This document shows positions 14,502 to 18,718 of a stretch of 18,718 nucleotides of DNA, piece after piece. The DNA lies in contig DATAXP010000155.1 in NCBI GenBank assembly GCA_036272935.1, forward strand, positions 1 to 18,718, in the 5' to 3' direction. This stretch comes from DATAXP01 sp036272935 (GTDB lineage: Bacteria; Planctomycetota; Planctomycetia; Pirellulales; PNKZ01). Each line of letters opens with the position of its first letter. The stretch's first letter is position 1. A program made the position numbers and the translations under genes. The notes under the pieces are model-generated. The model did no database searches. It was not told where the DNA came from and saw only the letters and a program-made list of their open reading frames with translations.

Positions 14502-15311
14502 ATGTCGCTTCCCAAAGTAGTCGCAACACTTATCGTTTTGGCAGCATGTGCCTTGGGCGAAACCTGCCGCGGGCAGTGCAGCCTCGTCGATTGGCTAGGC
14601 AACCACGACGAGCGTGTCGCCGCGAATCAGTCGTATCTCGATACCGACGGACCGAGCTTCACGCGGGCCAATAGCGTCGTGCCGCGAAGCATGGCGCTGC
14701 TCGAAACGCGATACTTCTATTCAAGTAATCCGTCCACAAATAGCTTCCCGCAATTCGACTTGCGCTACGGTCTGCTCGAGCGCCTGGAGTTGCGTGCGGA
14801 ATGGTCAGGCGTCGACACCGGACCCGCGTTGCTACGCACGAACCACGATCTGGAAGTCGGCTTCAAGTATCTCGCGACCAAACAAGATGGCATCATTCCC
14901 CTTTCGGCCATCATGCTCGAACTGTTCACGCCCACCGGCAACGGGCCGAACTATATCCCGAACGTCGCTCCCGAGATCGATTACATGTACGGCTGGGCGC
15001 TAAACAAACAGTGGTCGTTCGAGTGCAGCACCGGCGCGATTTTCGGTCAGCCCGGTGCGCCGGGCGTCACGCAGTTCTATCAGTCGGGCACGATCAACCG
15101 CACCTGGCTGGGCGGCCGCTACATGACGTTCGGCGAAGTCTACTCGTTGTTCGGCTCCGGCACGAATCCCGGCGCCGTGCAGCCGAATATCGATTGCGGC
15201 GCGCAGTGGCGACTCGGCTATAATCTGCAACTCGATTGGCGCGTGGGCATGGGACTCAACGATCAGACCGCGCCGTTCTTCACCAACGGCGGCGTGTCGT
15301 TCCGTTACTGA
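14502..15311 (+). CDS. Secreted outer-membrane beta-barrel-like protein (MetA/transporter type)
   Basis: This 269-residue protein starts with a signal sequence (PKVVATLIVLAACALG). It could be cut by signal peptidase I after the RGQ region, or by the lipoprotein peptidase at LAAC (Cys16). The mature part alternates short aromatic-ended strands typical of a barrel: MALLETRYFYSS, FDLRYGLLERLELRAEWSG, DLEVGFKYLAT, WRLGYNLQLDWRVGMGL. It ends in GVSFRY with a terminal aromatic residue, a mark of barrels inserted by the BAM machinery. This layout resembles proteins annotated as phenol-degradation MetA-like or transporter family (PF13557). Function is unknown. It is divergent from the respiratory operon and has no clear ribosome site. 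Confidence is high that it is a gene, moderate for the family. Confidence 0.75.
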   Translation: MSLPKVVATLIVLAACALGETCRGQCSLVDWLGNHDERVAANQSYLDTDGPSFTRANSVVPRSMALLETRYFYSSNPSTNSFPQFDLRYGLLERLELRAEWSGVDTGPALLRTNHDLEVGFKYLATKQDGIIPLSAIMLELFTPTGNGPNYIPNVAPEIDYMYGWALNKQWSFECSTGAIFGQPGAPGVTQFYQSGTINRTWLGGRYMTFGEVYSLFGSGTNPGAVQPNIDCGAQWRLGYNLQLDWRVGMGLNDQTAPFFTNGGVSFRY

Positions 15312-15346
15312 GCGTCACGGACTTTCCGCGCAGCGATCGATACGGC

Positions 15347-15598
15347 TCACGCATCGAGCAGCATGGCTTGCGGCCTGGCGGGGGCGTCGGCTGCGGCAGG
15401 GCGCGGCGCGGCGTACCGGAGCGGTGGTTTGAACTGCCGGACCAGGGAGATGCCCGAGATGCTGGTCGAGAGGATCGCGTAGGCGTAGCCGGCAACGCTC
15501 CAGAGATCGGGGTGCGGGGCGGCCAGTTGAACGTCGACCTGCACGGCGCACCAGGCGGCGAACAGCAGCAGCGCGTAGCCGATGATGAAGCGTGTCAT
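15347..15598 (-). CDS. Small two-helix membrane protein downstream of the PEP-CTERM gene
   Basis: This 83-residue protein starts at an ATG at 15598, with AAGGA seven bases before it, and lies 29 bases after the stop of the PEP-CTERM gene, so the two are probably cotranscribed. It has two hydrophobic helices, about residues 4-22 (FIIGYALLLFAAWCAVQV) and 32-50 (LWSVAGYAYAILSTSISGI). A Pro/Ala-rich cytoplasmic or periplasmic tail of about 30 residues follows (RYAAPRPAAADAPARP). A Cys lies in the first helix. I do not recognise the family. It converges with the barrel gene, leaving only 35 bases between the two stops, with no obvious terminator hairpin. Confidence 0.65.
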   Translation of the reverse strand: MTRFIIGYALLLFAAWCAVQVDVQLAAPHPDLWSVAGYAYAILSTSISGISLVRQFKPPLRYAAPRPAAADAPARPQAMLLDA

Positions 15599-15627
15599 GG
15601 GCGAGTCCTTTCGGTGCGACGAGTCGA

Positions 15628-18600
15628 TCAGGATGGTTTGTTGTCGTCGGCGTGCGTGGCGGCGTGTTTCGTTTTGCGGCGGCGGTGGAAGGTGCGGGCG
15701 CCGAGGCCCGCGGCGGCCAGCGTGGCCAAGAGCAGGCTGCCGGGTTCGGGGACTGGGGTCCAGGTGAGCTGCTCGACGCCGCTGGAGTAGCCGACGGTGA
15801 ACGCGCCCAGGCTGCTCCAGGTGTTGGCCTCGGCGTAGGCCAGCGAGAAGCCGCTGCCGGTGGGCGTGCCGTTGATGCCGGTGATCACGTTCCAATGTTC
15901 CGTGGCGCTCCAGAAGGCGGCGGTCGAACCTGAAGTGGTCGGCGTGGCGGCGGCGGCGAGCACCACGTCGAACACCGGCAGTTGGCCGCTGACGGAAGAC
16001 AGGTCCAGGCTATGGCCGCCGAGCGCCACCTGGTCGTAGGCCACGCCCGCTTGCGCGGCCGAGTTCGTCGAGCCGCTCAGATCCCACAGGTACGTGCCGT
16101 TGACCGTCAGGTTGCCGGCCAACGCCAACAGTCCAGGGGCCTGCGTGCTGCCGGGAGTGCTGAGATTCGGAATCGTGTCGCCCGGCGCGAGCACGCCGTT
16201 GTGCGCCACGGTGCCGTCGCCGGCGACCACGACGTTACCGGTCACCGTGCCGATGCCGGCCAGGATGCCCGGGTTCGTCGCACCACTGTTGACCGTCACG
16301 GTGCCGCCGCTGGCGAGCGAGCCGTTGACTAACAAGGCGCCGGAGTTGATGTTCGTCGTGCCCGAGTAGCTGCTGGTGCCGGTGAGCACCTCGGCACTGC
16401 CTTCGACGCCGCTGAACGCCAGGCTCATCGCGCCGCTGAGCGCCCCGGCATAGGTCGAGTAGCCGGCCACGCCGGGCGCGACGGTGAGCGTCCCCGAGCC
16501 GATGACCGTGGACGTGCTGCTGGTGCTGTTGAGCGATTCGACTTGAGTACTGAACGATTGCAGGTCGAACGTCGCGGCAGCGCCCAGGCTCAACGTGGTC
16601 GTGCTGGGTAAGGCGCCGGTCGCGTCGAGTTGCAAGGTGCCGGCGTCGACCGTGGTCGCGCCCGTGTAGTTGTTGTCGGTGCCCGAAAGCTCGAGCGTGC
16701 CGGTGCCTTCCTTGTACAGCGCCAGGCTGCCGCCGAGGCTGCCAGAATAACTGTCGACGCCGCCGGCGACGTTCACATACAGGCTCGCGCCGGGGGCGGA
16801 ACTGGTGATCGAGTTGTTCACGCCGCTGCCCCAACTGGCGATGCCAGCCAAAGTCTGCGTGAAGCCGGCCAGGTCGTAGCTGCCGGTGGTGCCCGTGGTG
16901 TCGCCGAGGTTCAGGATGGTGTTCGTCGGCAGGGCGTTGCTGATGCCCGCGGTGACCACGGCGCCGGAGCTGATCGTGGTCGGTCCGGAATAGGTCTGCG
17001 CGGCGGCCAGCGTGGTGCTGGTGCTATAGGTCATGTCGCTATTGAAGGCGTCGCCCGGTGTGCCGCCGATGATCTGGCCATCGACCCAGAAGCTGCTCGA
17101 TCCGCCGAGGATCAGGTTGACGTGGCTCTTGTCGATCGTGCCGCTCAAGGTGACCAGCCCGCCGCTGGTGTTCTCGATCACGGCGGTGCCTGAAGTGATC
17201 GTGACGTTGCCGGTGTAGCTGCCCGAGCTGGTGAAGTCGAGCAGCGCGCCTGAGCTGAGCGTGAAGCTGCCAGCCGAGGCCGGGTTGGCGTCGACGGTCG
17301 CTCCGGTGCCGACATCGGTCGTGCCCGAGTAACTGCCGAGGATCACGAGCGTGCCATTGCCGGTCTGGTTGACGTTGCCACTGATGTCGGCGCCGGTGAG
17401 CGTGAGCGTGGTGCCGGAGTCGATGTTCAAGGTGCCGCCGCTGGTGAAGCTCACCAAGGCGCTGGAGTCGTTGATGTTGCCGGTGACGTGCAGCGTGCCG
17501 CCCGCGAGATCCAGGCTGCCGGTGCCCAGGTTGGTCAAGGAACCGACGGCCAACGTGCCGCCCGTGCTGACGGTCACGCCGCCAGTCAGGTCGTTGGCGC
17601 CGCTGATGGTGAACGTGCCGCCGCTGACCGCCAGTTGTTCAGCGCCGCCGGCGAGCGTGCCGCCGAAGCTGCCGTTGGAGACGGTCAGGTTGCCGCCGAG
17701 GATCAGCGAGCCGGTCGTGCTACCGCTGAGCGTGCCGAGCACTTGGCTGGCAGCGAGCGTCGTGGTGCCGAAGTCGTACAGGTTCGTGCTGCTGGCCAGA
17801 CTACTGGTGACATCGAGCGCCGCGCCCGAGCGCACGTGCACGTCGATGCTGGCCAACGAGCCAGTGAGGGTCGTCGCCCCGGAGCTGATCGTGGTGCTGC
17901 CCGTGTAGCCGCTGGTGCCCGAGAGCGTGAGGTTGCCGGTGCTCAGCAGGGCGCCCGAGCCGTTGATCGCGCCGCCAAAACTGCCGCCGGCGAGCGTGAG
18001 CGCGCCGCTGGTCGTGAGCGTGCCAGCTCCGGTGAGCGACGAGATCGACGAGCTGGCGCTGAACACCAGCGTGCCGTCGTCGCTGACGCTCGCCAGCGAC
18101 ACGCCGGCGTCGAAGATCGCGGTGCCGATGCTGCTGATCGAGACCGTCGGGGTCGACAGGCTGCCAGTCGTGCCGAGTTCCAATGTGCCGCCGGCCACCG
18201 CGACGCCACTGGAGAAGGTCTCGGCATCGGCGACGAACAGCGCGCCCGCGCCGAGCTTCGTGAGCGTGCCGGGGCTGCTCAAGGGATCGCCGCTGAACGT
18301 GTAGGCGCCAGAGCTGTTGGTGACGGCGACACTGGCCGGGGCCAGGGCCGTGCCGCCGTTGCTGAGCGTGATCGTGCCGGCGCCGGTGTCGGTGAACGTG
18401 ACCGTGTTGCTGTTGGTGAAGGCGACCGGCGTGCCCGAATCGCTCCAGTTGGCGGTCGAGGTGTCCCACGTGCTGCTGATCGCGCCGGTCCAGGTGAGGT
18501 TGCCGCTGGCAACGACCGGACCCGACACCAGCAGGTCGATCTCGTGCGCCGCGGTGTTGTCGGTGAGCGTGGCGGTGGAGCCCGGCGAGAGCGACAGGTT

Positions 18601-18718
18601 TGCATCGTTCAGCAAGAGCTGACTGAGATCGCCTGAATAGCTGCCGCTGCCATAGTTGATGAGCGTGTAGCTGCCGCTGCCGGTGATCGAGCCGGCGAGG
18701 CTGATCGTCTCGCTGCCA
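15628..18718 (-). CDS. PEP-CTERM protein with autotransporter-associated beta-strand repeats (5' end outside window)
   Basis: The frame is open to the right edge (first full codon at 18715-18717), so at least 1029 residues are present without start or signal peptide. The text is Gly/Ser/Thr/Ala-rich beta-helix material with at least seven copies of the repeat core Y-[ST]-G-x-T-x-[IV]-x-[ST]-G. Examples are SGYTGSTTISSGATTL, YSGPTTISSGAVV, YTGATTVDAGTLQL and YSGTTNINSGALLVNG. A final conserved block (AGIGTVTGNVVV ... VLAPGDTIP ... GNLTVNGTYLWDLSG) precedes a C-terminal domain. The end has VPEPGSLLLATLAA, a helix and RRRK, the PEP-CTERM sorting signal recognised by exosortase. The protein should be exported and attached to the cell surface or matrix. 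A 14-residue hydrophilic tail after the Arg cluster is longer than usual. Confidence 0.88.
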   Translation of the reverse strand, partial: GSETISLAGSITGSGSYTLINYGSGSYSGDLSQLLLNDANLSLSPGSTATLTDNTAAHEIDLLVSGPVVASGNLTWTGAISSTWDTSTANWSDSGTPVAFTNSNTVTFTDTGAGTITLSNGGTALAPASVAVTNSSGAYTFSGDPLSSPGTLTKLGAGALFVADAETFSSGVAVAGGTLELGTTGSLSTPTVSISSIGTAIFDAGVSLASVSDDGTLVFSASSSISSLTGAGTLTTSGALTLAGGSFGGAINGSGALLSTGNLTLSGTSGYTGSTTISSGATTLTGSLASIDVHVRSGAALDVTSSLASSTNLYDFGTTTLAASQVLGTLSGSTTGSLILGGNLTVSNGSFGGTLAGGAEQLAVSGGTFTISGANDLTGGVTVSTGGTLAVGSLTNLGTGSLDLAGGTLHVTGNINDSSALVSFTSGGTLNIDSGTTLTLTGADISGNVNQTGNGTLVILGSYSGTTDVGTGATVDANPASAGSFTLSSGALLDFTSSGSYTGNVTITSGTAVIENTSGGLVTLSGTIDKSHVNLILGGSSSFWVDGQIIGGTPGDAFNSDMTYSTSTTLAAAQTYSGPTTISSGAVVTAGISNALPTNTILNLGDTTGTTGSYDLAGFTQTLAGIASWGSGVNNSITSSAPGASLYVNVAGGVDSYSGSLGGSLALYKEGTGTLELSGTDNNYTGATTVDAGTLQLDATGALPSTTTLSLGAAATFDLQSFSTQVESLNSTSSTSTVIGSGTLTVAPGVAGYSTYAGALSGAMSLAFSGVEGSAEVLTGTSSYSGTTNINSGALLVNGSLASGGTVTVNSGATNPGILAGIGTVTGNVVVAGDGTVAHNGVLAPGDTIPNLSTPGSTQAPGLLALAGNLTVNGTYLWDLSGSTNSAAQAGVAYDQVALGGHSLDLSSVSGQLPVFDVVLAAAATPTTSGSTAAFWSATEHWNVITGINGTPTGSGFSLAYAEANTWSSLGAFTVGYSSGVEQLTWTPVPEPGSLLLATLAAAGLGARTFHRRRKTKHAATHADDNKPS
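15673..15753 (-). other. PEP-CTERM sorting signal
   Basis: VPEP starts at 15753, followed by a hydrophobic helix (GSLLLATLAAAGLGA) and a basic cluster (FHRRRK). This is the tripartite signal processed by exosortase. A further 14 residues (TKHAATHADDNKPS) follow before the stop. Confidence 0.9.
16313..17925 (-). repeat. Array of autotransporter-associated beta-strand repeats
   Basis: Within the PEP-CTERM protein at least seven degenerate copies of a beta-strand repeat with core YSGTTxIxSGA occur, separated by strands of variable length. At DNA level the + strand shows recurring words such as GTGCCGCC and GCCCGAGTAGCTG-like segments. The repeat is a protein motif rather than an exact DNA repeat. 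Confidence 0.8.

Noticed and set aside
15312..15346. A terminator between the converging barrel and small-protein genes
   Set aside because: Only short CGATCG-type self-complementarity and no T-run on either strand; not enough to call a hairpin terminator.
17488..18636. A 382-codon + strand open frame opposite the PEP-CTERM gene
   Set aside because: It is an Arg/Ala/Gly-rich shadow created by the repetitive Gly/Ser/Thr codons of the real gene; no recognisable domain or ribosome site.

Overview
The window looks like a piece of a high-GC planctomycete chromosome, probably from the Pirellulales side of the phylum. That is inferred from three things: a large PEP-CTERM protein with autotransporter-type beta-strand repeats, an alternative complex III (ACIII) operon of the planctomycete kind, and a PEP-like outer-membrane barrel protein. 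No rRNA, tRNA or CRISPR array was seen.

Left edge (1 to about 540): the 3' end of a transposase gene on the + strand, then a + strand fragment resembling a DisA-type/DACNV nucleotide-sensor domain. This fragment stops inside its fold at about 527-541. At the same point the last gene of the big - strand operon, a DUF4396 membrane protein, also loses its normal C-terminus. This is a rearrangement scar with two broken genes facing each other.

Centre (455 to 14165, all - strand): one long respiratory operon, transcribed from right to left. The order is actA (five-heme cytochrome), actB (molybdopterin-oxidoreductase-like plus four Fe-S motifs), actC, actD, actE (one-heme lipoprotein), actF, a 176-residue anchored protein, sco, coxB (CuA plus fused cytochrome c), coxA (A2-type haem-copper oxidase), coxC, coxD, a small membrane protein, and the truncated DUF4396 gene. 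Most junctions are start/stop overlaps (ATGA) or gaps of under 25 bases. The encoded proteins would oxidise quinol through ACIII and pass electrons through haem proteins to CuA and oxygen, most likely as an ACIII-caa3 supercomplex. Sco would load copper.

Between 14166 and 14501 is a non-coding divergent region with a perfect 7-2-7 palindrome. On its other side a + strand gene (14502-15311) encodes a secreted outer-membrane barrel-like protein. It converges on a - strand pair: the PEP-CTERM repeat protein (15628 to beyond the right edge) followed by a small two-helix membrane protein (15347-15598).

I found no wholly new multi-gene defence or mobile system. The least-described parts are the 176-residue protein, DUF4396 in an oxidase operon, the 83-residue partner of the PEP-CTERM protein, and the broken sensor fragment.
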